Source: Cytophagales bacterium
GTDB taxonomy: Bacteria > Bacteroidota > Bacteroidia > Cytophagales > Cyclobacteriaceae
NCBI GenBank assembly: GCA_022360015.1
Contig: JAKSDQ010000214.1
Span: 124,001 to 188,000 of the forward strand
Direction: 5' to 3'
DNA length: 64,000 nt
Below, in pieces: positions 7,677 to 16,310 of this stretch (positions within the stretch are counted from its first letter, which is position 1; each line of letters starts with the position of its first letter). Under the pieces are notes generated by a model. That model saw only the letters and a program-made list of their open reading frames with translations, was not told the origin of the DNA and did no database searches. The position numbers and the translations under genes were made by a program.

Positions 7677-10160
7677 ATGGAAAAAGCAGTGGAGCCAAAG
7701 AAGGCCGCCTTTGAGGGCAACTATATCGAGAATTTTGATGACAGAAGGGAGGGGGAGTTTTATCCTTCTACAGTTACGGGTTTTCGCAGGGAGGATAATA
7801 CCTTTTATTTTGAAGCCGGTGAGACAACCCTGGAGTTCCGGGTTTACAACGAGAGAATTTTTAGATTCAGGTATGCCAACTTCGAGTCATTTGAAGATGA
7901 TTTCAGTTACGCGGTAGACGACAAATTTCAGCAGGAAGAGGTCGCCATTGGTTTCAAGGAGGAAAAAGAGTATTACCTGATTTCCACTGAACAAATAAAG
8001 TGCTTCATCTCTAAAGATGATCTCCGTACCAAAATCCTGGATAAACACGACAATATTATTCAGGAAGATGAGAAAGGATACCACTGGGTGCAGGAAAGAA
8101 ATTACGGTGGTAATGTTGTGATCTGCACCAAAAAGCTTCAACAAGCAGAGAACTTTTATGGTCTGGGGGACAAACCCGGTAATTTGAATCTCAGGGGTAA
8201 GGTACAGCAGCTTTGGGGAACGGATTTTTATGGTTTTCAGAAAGAATCCGATCCGATTTATAAAAATATCCCCTTTTATGTAGGGCTTCATCACAACATC
8301 GGTTACGGTATTTTTCTCGATAACACCTTCAGGAGTTTTTTTGATTTTGGAAAAGAGCGGCAAAATGTTTATAGCTTTTGGGCCCAGGGAGGTGAGATGC
8401 GTTATTACTTCATTTATGGCCCGCAGTTGCTGGATGTCTGCCGTACCTATGCGAAGATCACCGGCACTCCTGAAATGCCACCCTTATGGTCCCTGGGTTA
8501 TCACCAAAGCAAATGGAGTTATTATCCCGAAAAGGTGGTCATGGATCTGGCTGCAAAATTCAGGAAAAAGAAAATTCCGTGTGATGTAATCCATCTCGAT
8601 ATTGACTACATGGATGGCTTCAGATGTTTTACCTGGAACAAAGAGCACTTCCCCGACCCCGGCAAAATGATCGCTAATCTGGCCAGTGGTGGCTTTCAGA
8701 CAGTGGTGATTATCGATCCCGGTATTAAAATTGACAAGAATTACCGGGTGTATAATGAAGGCATTGAAAATGATTATTTCTGCAAAAACGGAGATGGAAA
8801 CAATTTTCGCGGAAGCGTGTGGCCGGGTCTTTGTCATTTTCCGGACTTCACACTGCCCGACGTGAGAACCTGGTGGGCAGGTCTTTTTGAAGGGTTGGTC
8901 AAGGAAGGGGTAAAAGGGGTTTGGAATGACATGAATGAGCCGGCGGTTTTTGAAGAAGGTACCTTCCCTTTCCATGTCCGTCATGACTACGATGGCCATC
9001 CCTGCAGCCACAGGAAGGCGCATAATGTCTATGGCATGCAAATGGCAAAAGCCACTTATATGGGGCAAAAGAAGTTTTTCGATAACGTAAGGCCATTTAA
9101 TATTACGCGGTCTGCCTACGCAGGGGTACAACGCTATGCGTGTGTGTGGACCGGTGACAATGTAGCTAGTTGGGAGCATCTCAAAATTGCCAACCGTCAA
9201 TGCCAACGACTTAGTGTATCTGGCATTTCATTTGCAGGAAGTGATGTGGGCGGATTCATTGAGAGCTCTGATGGTGAACTATATACCAGATGGATACAGA
9301 TGGCTGCCTTCCATCCTTTTTTCAGGACCCATTCCTCGGGAGATCACGGTGATAAGGAGCCCTGGACTTTTGGCCCGAAATATGAAAAGATTGTTAAGCA
9401 ATACATAGAATTCAGGTACCGGCTGCTGCCTCATATTTATACGGCTTTCTGGCAATATGTGAATGACGGTACACCCATGGTCCAATCCCTGCATATGTTA
9501 TGTCAGGACGACCCGGAAACCTATCACCGAAAAGAAGAATTTGCCCTGGGAGAAAACACATTGATTTGCCCCATTTCCAGTCCAGGTGCCGAGGGAAGAT
9601 GGCTGTACCTGCCGAAAGGCCCCTGGTATAACTTCTGGACAGATCAATTATTGGTAGAAGCAGGGGAAATGTGGGTAGACGCCCCACTGGATATTATCCC
9701 GTTTTTTGTGAAAGCCGGTGCGGTTTTGGCTTTAAACCCAGTGATGCAATACGTCGGTGAATTTGAAGTAAAACAATTGGACCTGCATGTGTATCACGGA
9801 AAAGTGGACAACGAAAGTACGCTTTATGAAGACAGGGGTGACGGGTATGAATACAAGGAGCAGGACTACAAACTCAAGAAATTCAGTTTTTCCGGACAAA
9901 AGGATTCCTTAACGCTCAGGCAATCTTCCGAAGGAAATTTCGACACTTCGTATAAAACCTATCTGCTAACTTTTCATGGTGTGGACTTCATACCGGATAC
10001 TTGCCTGGTTGATGGAAAGCAGGTAAGCCTGGAAGAACAAAAAGATAAAAAAACCTTTACTGCGGTTGTGGATCATAATTTTTCAGAACTTAAGCTATCG
10101 AGGATAAGCCCGGTAGAAAGGGTAACCTCTGACAATGAGAAGCCGAAAAAGGAGGAATAA
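7677..10160 (+). CDS. GH31 alpha-glucosidase, cytoplasmic (GH31-1)
   Basis: This 827-aa protein is a glycoside hydrolase family 31 enzyme that releases glucose from alpha-glucosides and maltodextrins by a retaining mechanism. The N-terminal beta-sandwich (to about residue 250) precedes the (beta/alpha)8 barrel. The nucleophile is Asp418 in WNDMNEP and the acid/base is Asp494 in WTGDNV; HSSGDHGDKEPW follows in the barrel. C-terminal beta domains end in a charged tail. There is no signal peptide, so it acts in the cytoplasm on imported oligosaccharides. ATG at 7677 follows a promoter with an operator on its -33 element. It converges with glgB, leaving 18 bp between stops. A paralogue lies at 13677-16100. 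The exact linkage preference cannot be read from sequence. Confidence 0.95.
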   Translation: MEKAVEPKKAAFEGNYIENFDDRREGEFYPSTVTGFRREDNTFYFEAGETTLEFRVYNERIFRFRYANFESFEDDFSYAVDDKFQQEEVAIGFKEEKEYYLISTEQIKCFISKDDLRTKILDKHDNIIQEDEKGYHWVQERNYGGNVVICTKKLQQAENFYGLGDKPGNLNLRGKVQQLWGTDFYGFQKESDPIYKNIPFYVGLHHNIGYGIFLDNTFRSFFDFGKERQNVYSFWAQGGEMRYYFIYGPQLLDVCRTYAKITGTPEMPPLWSLGYHQSKWSYYPEKVVMDLAAKFRKKKIPCDVIHLDIDYMDGFRCFTWNKEHFPDPGKMIANLASGGFQTVVIIDPGIKIDKNYRVYNEGIENDYFCKNGDGNNFRGSVWPGLCHFPDFTLPDVRTWWAGLFEGLVKEGVKGVWNDMNEPAVFEEGTFPFHVRHDYDGHPCSHRKAHNVYGMQMAKATYMGQKKFFDNVRPFNITRSAYAGVQRYACVWTGDNVASWEHLKIANRQCQRLSVSGISFAGSDVGGFIESSDGELYTRWIQMAAFHPFFRTHSSGDHGDKEPWTFGPKYEKIVKQYIEFRYRLLPHIYTAFWQYVNDGTPMVQSLHMLCQDDPETYHRKEEFALGENTLICPISSPGAEGRWLYLPKGPWYNFWTDQLLVEAGEMWVDAPLDIIPFFVKAGAVLALNPVMQYVGEFEVKQLDLHVYHGKVDNESTLYEDRGDGYEYKEQDYKLKKFSFSGQKDSLTLRQSSEGNFDTSYKTYLLTFHGVDFIPDTCLVDGKQVSLEEQKDKKTFTAVVDHNFSELKLSRISPVERVTSDNEKPKKEE

Positions 10161-10178
10161 CAGTTATCAGGCTTGAAA

Positions 10179-12116
10179 TCATGCTCCCTTGAGCACGACA
10201 GCCGCCAGGGGTGGCAGGTCAATCCGAATCGAATAGGGTCTCCCGTGCAGAGGGGATTCCTTGACTTCAATAATACTACTGTTAAGCATACCTGATCCCC
10301 AGTATTGTTGGTGGTCGCTGTTAAGGATTTCTTTCCAGTTGCGGTGATGAGGAACACCAAATTGATAACCATGGTGAGGGGTAGGGGTAAAGTTGGCAGC
10401 TACCAGGATGTATTGGTCGGGGTTATGCCCTTTTCTGAGATAAATCAACACCGAGTTTTCGTGATCCGACAGGTTAATCCATTCAAATCCACTACCTTCA
10501 AATCCCTGTTCATACAGGGCAGGTTCGCTTTTGTAAAGTTTGTTTAGATCTTTTATGATTTCATAAACACCTTTATGGGGATCATGGTCCAAAAGATACC
10601 ACTCCAGGCTCTGGTCATGCTTCCATTCGCTGGTTTGGCCGAATTCAGCCCCCATAAAAAGCAACTTGGTGCCCGGGTGGGTAAACATGTAGGTATACAT
10701 TAAACGGAGGTTGGCAAATCGTTGCCATTCATCACCGGGCATTCTTTGAATGAGTGCCCCCTTACCATGTACCACCTCGTCATGGGACAGCGGTAACACA
10801 AAGTTTTCAGTAAACGCATAATTCAGGCTGAAGGTAAGGTCGTTTTGATGGTACTTTCTGTAAATGGGATCTTTTAAAAAATATTCCAGGGTATCGTGCA
10901 TCCAGCCCATCATCCATTTCATACCGAATCCCAGCCCTCCCATGGAAGTAGGCCTCGAGACCATAGGCCAGGCGGTTGATTCTTCGGCGATGATTTGTAC
11001 AGTAGGAAATGATTTGTAGATCTCCTCATTCAGTGCTTTCAGAAAATCTATGGCCTCCAGGTTTTCCCTTCCACCGAACTGATTAGGTATCCATTCGCCT
11101 TCGTTGCGGGAATAGTCGAGGTATAACATGGAAGCTACAGCATCTACCCTGAGCCCGTCTGCATGGTATTTATCCAACCAAAAGATGGCATTGCTGATCA
11201 GAAATGATCTGATTTCATTCCTGCCATAATTAAAAATATAACTTTCCCAATCCGGGTGAAAACCCTTTTTAGGGTCGGCATGTTCATACAAAGCGGTCCC
11301 ATCGAAATGTATCAGTCCGTGCGCGTCATCGGGAAAGTGGGAGGGTACCCAATCAAGGATGACCCCGATCCCGGCCTCATGGAATTTATCCATTAGCATC
11401 ATAAATTCCTGGGGGGTGCCATATCTGGCACTCGGTGCGTAATATCCCGTGGTCTGATAGCCCCACGAGCCAAAAAAAGGATGTTCCATCACTGGCAAAA
11501 ATTCCACATGCGTAAAGCCGGATGCCTTTACATGATTTACGAGTGCGTTAGCCAGTTCACCATAACTCAGGGATTCGTTCCCCTGATCAAATTTGCGCTT
11601 CCAGGAACCCATGTGCACTTCGTAGATTGAAAATGGCCGGTCCAGGGAGTTATGCGAGGCCCTGTTATCGAGCCAGTTGCTATCCTGCCAGTCGTAGTGT
11701 AAGTCCCAAACCACCGAAGCAGTTTTGGGAGGCACTTCCCATAGCAAGGCAAAAGGATCACCTTTCTCAAGAATTTGATCATACTCATTTGAGTAGATTT
11801 TATATTTGTAAATATGGCCCTGTCGAACACCGGGAATGAACCCCTCCCAAATGCCGGAGCTGTCCCACCTTACCTGCAAAATATGTTCATCAGGGTTCCA
11901 GTAATTAAAATCCCCCACTACTGACACTTTTTTCGCATTCGGTGCCCAGACCGCAAAATAGGTTCCTGATTGTCCGTTATGTTCTGTTACATGTGCTCCC
12001 AGTTTTTCATAGAGCCTGAAATGCTTTCCGCTTTTGAACAGATTGATATCAAAGTCGGTGAATAAGGAATAGGAAATTACGTTGGCCTGGTTGGTGTTGC
12101 CTGATTCGTTGGGCAT
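10179..12116 (-). CDS. glgB: 1,4-alpha-glucan branching enzyme (GH13)
   Basis: This 645-aa enzyme transfers a segment of an alpha-1,4-glucan chain to a 6-OH and creates alpha-1,6 branches in glycogen. It has an N-terminal CBM48 domain (YFAVWAPNAKKVSVVGDFNYWN, about residues 53-75), a GH13 barrel and a C-terminal beta domain. The catalytic residues are Asp325 (GLRVDAVASM), Glu378 (IIAEESTAW) and Asp446 (LPLSHDEVVHGKG); their spacing (53 and 121 residues) equals that of E. coli GlgB. It starts at an ATG at 12116 and diverges from the lacI-type gene across a gap holding operator O3. Having glgB inside a catabolic locus suggests that imported glucan is remodelled or stored as glycogen; this is inference. 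Confidence 0.96.
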   Translation of the reverse strand: MPNESGNTNQANVISYSLFTDFDINLFKSGKHFRLYEKLGAHVTEHNGQSGTYFAVWAPNAKKVSVVGDFNYWNPDEHILQVRWDSSGIWEGFIPGVRQGHIYKYKIYSNEYDQILEKGDPFALLWEVPPKTASVVWDLHYDWQDSNWLDNRASHNSLDRPFSIYEVHMGSWKRKFDQGNESLSYGELANALVNHVKASGFTHVEFLPVMEHPFFGSWGYQTTGYYAPSARYGTPQEFMMLMDKFHEAGIGVILDWVPSHFPDDAHGLIHFDGTALYEHADPKKGFHPDWESYIFNYGRNEIRSFLISNAIFWLDKYHADGLRVDAVASMLYLDYSRNEGEWIPNQFGGRENLEAIDFLKALNEEIYKSFPTVQIIAEESTAWPMVSRPTSMGGLGFGMKWMMGWMHDTLEYFLKDPIYRKYHQNDLTFSLNYAFTENFVLPLSHDEVVHGKGALIQRMPGDEWQRFANLRLMYTYMFTHPGTKLLFMGAEFGQTSEWKHDQSLEWYLLDHDPHKGVYEIIKDLNKLYKSEPALYEQGFEGSGFEWINLSDHENSVLIYLRKGHNPDQYILVAANFTPTPHHGYQFGVPHHRNWKEILNSDHQQYWGSGMLNSSIIEVKESPLHGRPYSIRIDLPPLAAVVLKGA

Positions 12117-12450
12117 AGTTTTTTTTCAGATTGATCTTAACTTATCCGTATTAAAATGAGGAAGTGAAATTAAGCAAAAATCTAAATAATGTTCATCTCC
12201 CTGAATAAAAAAATAAAATCCGACAGAATAGCATAAGGTCAGGCTTTTGGAGCAGGTCCGGCAAAAAAACACAATAACTTCATTTCAATCGTTTGCGTAA
12301 AATAAAATAAGGTCGATTCGGACATTAATTCTTAGCTGTTTTGTTTTATTTGAAAGCTAAGTTTTTTAGATTTAATAAAGCGGGTCTTTTAAACGCATTT
12401 AGCCAAACTCAACCAAAAGAAATTGTAAATAGTTATTCACCTAAATTCCT
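12117..12450. promoter_or_regulatory. 334-bp divergent regulatory region between glgB and the lacI-type gene
   Basis: AT-rich, with no coding potential seen. Operator O3 (12283-12300) sits almost in the middle, about 167 bp from the glgB start and 150 bp from the regulator start, so it could serve autoregulation and glgB control. I found no exact TAnnTTTG match on either strand. Confidence 0.7.
12283..12300. promoter_or_regulatory. LacI-family operator O3 (TTTCAATCGTTTGCGTAA)
   Basis: An 18-bp site whose exact reverse complement occurs at 13527-13544 on the other side of the regulator gene. One half-site is CGTTTGCG, as in O1; the other half (CAATCG) is degenerate. Conservation of all 18 bases at two separate promoters argues for a selected protein-binding site. 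Confidence 0.7.
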
Positions 12451-13473
12451 ATGAATGCACAGGTAACCATAAAGGATATCGCCAGGGAGTTGGAGATTTC
12501 TCCTTCAACTGTTTCGAGAGCCCTGAAAGACCATCCTGATATAAGCCCTAAAACCAAAAAGGCGGTGAATGATCTGGCTGAAAAACTTCATTACCAGCCA
12601 AATTCCATTGCCTTGAGCCTGCGGAAAAGCAAAACATACACCATCGGCATTATTATTCCGGAATTTGTTCATTTTTTCTTCTCCACGGTCATCAGCGGGA
12701 TTGAAGATGTGGCCTATGAAAAGGGTTACAACGTGATAATCAGCCAATCCAGTGAATCTTACGAAAGGGAAGTAAGCGATACCCGGTCCATGATCTCACA
12801 CCGGGTCGATGGCCTGCTGGTGTCTATGTCAAAGGAAACCAGGCATATCGATCATTTTAAAGAACTGGTGGAAAGGGGCATACCGCTTGTTTTTTTTGAC
12901 AGGATTTGCCCGGAGCTTAAAACCGACCGGGTCATTATCGATGACTTCGAAGCCGGTTTTAAGGCAGTGGAACATCTTATATCAACCGGTAAGCGAAGAA
13001 TTGCCCATTTGTATGGAGATTTAAATCTTTTGATCTGTAAAAACAGGTATGACGGCTACAGGGCGGCATTAGAGAAATATGGTCTTCCCTTTGATGAAAA
13101 ACTTGCTTCCTACGCGGGCATGCTGGAACTTGAACCGGCCAAAGTATTGATGCACCGGCTGTTGGCCCTGCCTGAAATGCCCGATGCTGTCTTCGCTCAC
13201 AATGATGTGGTAGCATACGGTGCCATGCTGGCAATCAAGGAAAGAGGTATCAAAATTCCGGAAGAATGTGCGGTAATTGGCTTCAGTGACTGGCAGTTTT
13301 CTTCTTTTGTGGAACCCGGCCTTTCGACGATTTCCCAATCAGGATTTGAAATGGGGCAGGAGGCAGCCAGGTTGTTTCTGGATCAGATAGAAAACGGCGG
13401 GGATAGCTATGTGCCACAAACCAAAGTCATCCCAACCAGGCTTGTCATCAGGGGATCCACGATGAAATCCTGA
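12451..13473 (+). CDS. LacI/GalR-family transcriptional regulator
   Basis: This 340-aa protein starts with a LacI helix-turn-helix (VTIKDIARELEISPSTVSRALKDHP, residues 5-29) and hinge (LHYQPNSIALSLRKSKTYTIGIIIPE), followed by a periplasmic-binding-like effector domain (FFSTVISGIEDVAYEKGY, DGLLVSMSKET, DAVFAHNDVVAYGAMLAIKERG, VIGFSDWQFSSFVEPGLSTI). Such proteins bind palindromic operators with a central CG and respond to sugars. The four CGCAAAC-based sites around susC-1, GH31-1, glgB/lacI and GH31-2 are its likely targets. The gene is flanked by two of them, which suggests autoregulation. Effector identity (perhaps maltose or a derivative) and the sign of regulation are not visible. Confidence 0.95.
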   Translation: MNAQVTIKDIARELEISPSTVSRALKDHPDISPKTKKAVNDLAEKLHYQPNSIALSLRKSKTYTIGIIIPEFVHFFFSTVISGIEDVAYEKGYNVIISQSSESYEREVSDTRSMISHRVDGLLVSMSKETRHIDHFKELVERGIPLVFFDRICPELKTDRVIIDDFEAGFKAVEHLISTGKRRIAHLYGDLNLLICKNRYDGYRAALEKYGLPFDEKLASYAGMLELEPAKVLMHRLLALPEMPDAVFAHNDVVAYGAMLAIKERGIKIPEECAVIGFSDWQFSSFVEPGLSTISQSGFEMGQEAARLFLDQIENGGDSYVPQTKVIPTRLVIRGSTMKS

Positions 13474-13526
13474 TATTGCGTTTTTACATCACATGATTTC
13501 AATTTTTTACTTTTTTTTTGAAAAAG

Positions 13527-13544
13527 TTACGCAAACGATTGAAA
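13527..13544. promoter_or_regulatory. LacI-family operator O4 (TTACGCAAACGATTGAAA)
   Basis: Exact reverse complement of O3. It lies 133 bp upstream of the GH31-2 start and 54 bp after the regulator stop codon. The rest of this 203-bp gap (13474-13676) is AT-rich. I saw only near matches to the -7 consensus, for example TAATTTAG near 13644. Confidence 0.7.
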
Positions 13545-13676
13545 CATTCCAAAATCAAAAAAAAGACATTTAAATCATATGAACAATCCTTTTTTCTGGG
13601 AAGTCCCGGGATACAGAGGTGAATGGAATTTGAATTTTTCTGCTTAATTTAGATCCTCCAAATTCATAACCTTCTT

Positions 13677-16100
13677 ATGTATAGTACCGTAGAGACTTCC
13701 GCGCAGAGAGCTGGTTTTTATTCTTTAGGCAAATTGGAATCCCTGGAATATATTGAAAATGGGATTCACGGTATTACCTCTTATGGCCAGTTTCGCATAT
13801 TAGTTATTGACCATTCGATTTTCCGGGTTTCTGTGACCAACTATTCCGATTTTGATAATTTTTCGTACGCTGTGGTAGGTCCGGCCAAAGACGTGGACTT
13901 CCGGGTGGAGGAACTGGAAGCTGTGATTAAGATAACCACAGCGCTGATGACTTTGCACATTTCCAGGGAACCGGTCAGGTTCAGGTTTTATGATGCTCAA
14001 GGCAAAATTATCAACGAAGATGATGAGGCCTTCGGTACCTCCTGGATCGGTTCCGAAGTGACTGCCTACAAAAAGTTGCAAGAGGGGGAGCGATTTGTAG
14101 GACTAGGTGAAAAAATCGGTGATTTGGATCGCCGTGGACAGGGTTATATCAATTGGAACACTGACAAGTTTTCTTACGGCCTCGAGACAGATCCTTTGTA
14201 TTGTTCCCTTCCTTTTTACATGGGTATTCATAACAATCTGGCCTATGGTATCTTTTTTGATAACTCCAACAAATCCCATTTCAACTTCGGGGCCTCCAAT
14301 AACAGGTTTTCTTCTTTCATGGCTGAAGACGGTGACATGAATTATTATTTCATTCATAACGACAGTGTCGCTAAAATCCTGGAGAATTACACCTACCTGA
14401 CCGGAAGAATGGAAATTCCGCCGGTATGGAGTATTGGCTATCAGCAATGCCGGTACAGTTATTATCCCGACTCAAAAGTTTTAAACATTGCCAGTTCCTT
14501 TCGCCAAAAGCAGATTCCGGCCGATGTCATTGTATTGGATATCCACTACATGGATGCTTACAAAATATTTACCTGGAATCCTATAAAATTCCCAAAACCT
14601 GATGAATTGGTGCAGTCACTCAGGGATATGGACTTTCATGTAGTGGTGATGTGTGACCCCGGGATCAAAATTGAAGAGGGATATGAGGCCTATGAAAAGG
14701 GCATGGAAGAAGATGTTTTCCTGAAATATCCCGATGGCACTTGTTTTTCGGGGGAAGTATGGCCGGGATGGTGCCATTTTCCTGATTTCACCCACCCGAA
14801 AACCCGGAATTGGTGGGGCGAGCTATTTACGGATTATGTGGCACTCGGAGTAGATGGCTTTTGGAATGATATGAATGAAATTGCCACCTGGGGTCAAATG
14901 GTGCCTGAAAACATACAATTTCATTATGAAGGTAACAAGGGCTTCACCAAAAAAGGAAGAAATGTATATGGCTTTCAAATGGCCAGAAGCACCTTCGAAG
15001 GCACTAAAAAGCTGTTGAATGGTAAAAGGCCTTTTAACCTGACCAGATCTGCTTTTTCAGGTATTCAGCGATATTCTGCGGTCTGGACCGGCGATAATGT
15101 CGCTGACGATGAGCACATGTTACTCGGGGTGAGGTTGGTCAATAGTTTCGGACTGACTGGCGTCGCCTTCACCGGCTATGATGTAGGCGGTTTTGACGGT
15201 GAAACCTCGGTGGATCTTTTTGCCAGATGGATTTCCATCGGTGCATTTTCACCTTTTTTCAGGGGACATTCTATCGTTAACAGCAGAGATTCCGAACCCT
15301 GGGCTTTTGGAGAGGCGGTAGAGGAAATATCCAGAAATTATATCAACCTTCGCTATCAGTTAATGCCCTATATTTATTCGCTGTTTTTTGAAGCCACGCA
15401 AACGGGAATGCCAGTTTGCAGAAGCCTTGCCATCGACTATACACACGATGATCAGATTTATGATAAATTATTCCAGAATCAGTATTTATTTGGCCCCTGG
15501 TTTTTGATTTGTCCCCTGCCCAGTGCCCAGAAGTTCTGCAAAGTTTATCTGCCCGAGGGAGAGTGGTATGATTTTCATTCAGGCCAACGTTTTGATGGTG
15601 AACAGTTGCTAATCGCAGAGGCCCCGGTTGAAAAACTACCTGTATTCGTCAAGGCCGGTAGCATCATCCCGGCCCAAACGTCGGTTCAGTCCACCGCTGA
15701 AAAACCTGATGTCAGATTGATTTTGCATATTTACCGGGGTAACACCGTCAATGAGTTTTTGTATTACGAAGACGATGGCAATACCTATGATTTTGAAAAA
15801 GGTGCATATCTCAAAAGACTTATTTTATATAATCCTGATAATCAATCTATTAAATTTAATAAGCCAATTGGTAACTTTAAGTCTAAATTCACACAAATTC
15901 AACTTATTCTGCATGGATTCGGAGCGTTGGACAGGTTGATGATAAATGGTGAAGAAAAGCCCACGCGGTCTGTAGCGTTTAGCTATTTGAAAGCTATTAC
16001 TAAATTCGACCCTGTTGAACCCGCAGGTAAAGTGATCGAGGAAGATGTGCGAGTCATCACCATTCAGGATAACGCCGACATGCTGGAGATAACCTGGTAA
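13677..16100 (+). CDS. GH31-family glycosidase (GH31-2), cytoplasmic
   Basis: This 807-aa GH31 protein is a diverged paralogue of the one at 7677-10160, aligning over its whole length. The nucleophile is Asp398 and the acid/base is Asp473 (WTGDNV). The usual WNDMNEP reads WNDMNEI here, so the conserved Pro after Glu is Ile, which may alter the active-site loop and substrate choice. There is no signal peptide. ATG at 13677 is preceded by operator O4. Composition near 15800-15900 becomes AT-rich, in the C-terminal beta domain. The role is probably cytoplasmic cleavage of a second class of alpha-glucosides (for example another linkage); the specificity is inferred only from duplication. Confidence 0.94.
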   Translation: MYSTVETSAQRAGFYSLGKLESLEYIENGIHGITSYGQFRILVIDHSIFRVSVTNYSDFDNFSYAVVGPAKDVDFRVEELEAVIKITTALMTLHISREPVRFRFYDAQGKIINEDDEAFGTSWIGSEVTAYKKLQEGERFVGLGEKIGDLDRRGQGYINWNTDKFSYGLETDPLYCSLPFYMGIHNNLAYGIFFDNSNKSHFNFGASNNRFSSFMAEDGDMNYYFIHNDSVAKILENYTYLTGRMEIPPVWSIGYQQCRYSYYPDSKVLNIASSFRQKQIPADVIVLDIHYMDAYKIFTWNPIKFPKPDELVQSLRDMDFHVVVMCDPGIKIEEGYEAYEKGMEEDVFLKYPDGTCFSGEVWPGWCHFPDFTHPKTRNWWGELFTDYVALGVDGFWNDMNEIATWGQMVPENIQFHYEGNKGFTKKGRNVYGFQMARSTFEGTKKLLNGKRPFNLTRSAFSGIQRYSAVWTGDNVADDEHMLLGVRLVNSFGLTGVAFTGYDVGGFDGETSVDLFARWISIGAFSPFFRGHSIVNSRDSEPWAFGEAVEEISRNYINLRYQLMPYIYSLFFEATQTGMPVCRSLAIDYTHDDQIYDKLFQNQYLFGPWFLICPLPSAQKFCKVYLPEGEWYDFHSGQRFDGEQLLIAEAPVEKLPVFVKAGSIIPAQTSVQSTAEKPDVRLILHIYRGNTVNEFLYYEDDGNTYDFEKGAYLKRLILYNPDNQSIKFNKPIGNFKSKFTQIQLILHGFGALDRLMINGEEKPTRSVAFSYLKAITKFDPVEPAGKVIEEDVRVITIQDNADMLEITW

Positions 16101-16230
16101 TACAAACGTTCGTTTTCCATAGGATTGCCACAGTTAAGTTCGAAATATACAAGAAATATTCTCCGGTTTAAGTTTTTACACATCGGATTTGTATAGGGCT
16201 GTTGCTATGGATTTGTAACATGATAAAAGC

Positions 16231-16270
16231 CAATAAATCTATACCGGTAGCTACCGGTATAGATTTATTG
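16231..16270. terminator. Perfect 40-bp palindrome, probable bidirectional terminator
   Basis: The left arm (16231-16250) and right arm (16251-16270) are exact reverse complements with no spacer; the centre reads ACCGGTAGCTACCGGT. It lies between the stop codons of GH31-2 (rightward) and susD-2 (leftward). The outer arms are A/T rich (AATAAA and TTTATT), so a folded transcript in either direction would have a GC core and a U-rich 3' side, as expected for a two-way intrinsic terminator. Confidence 0.75.
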
Positions 16271-16310
16271 GGTGTGATATAATCAATTAAGCATTCGCGG
16301 ATGTTTCACA

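Noticed and set aside
8484-9206. 240-codon frame antisense to GH31-1
   Set aside because: It lies wholly inside a gene with intact catalytic motifs; the antisense product has no recognisable domain.
16101-16118. Quasi-palindrome ACAAACGTTCGT just after GH31-2, resembling the operators
   Set aside because: It lies behind a stop codon with no promoter next to it and lacks the CGCAAACG half-site.
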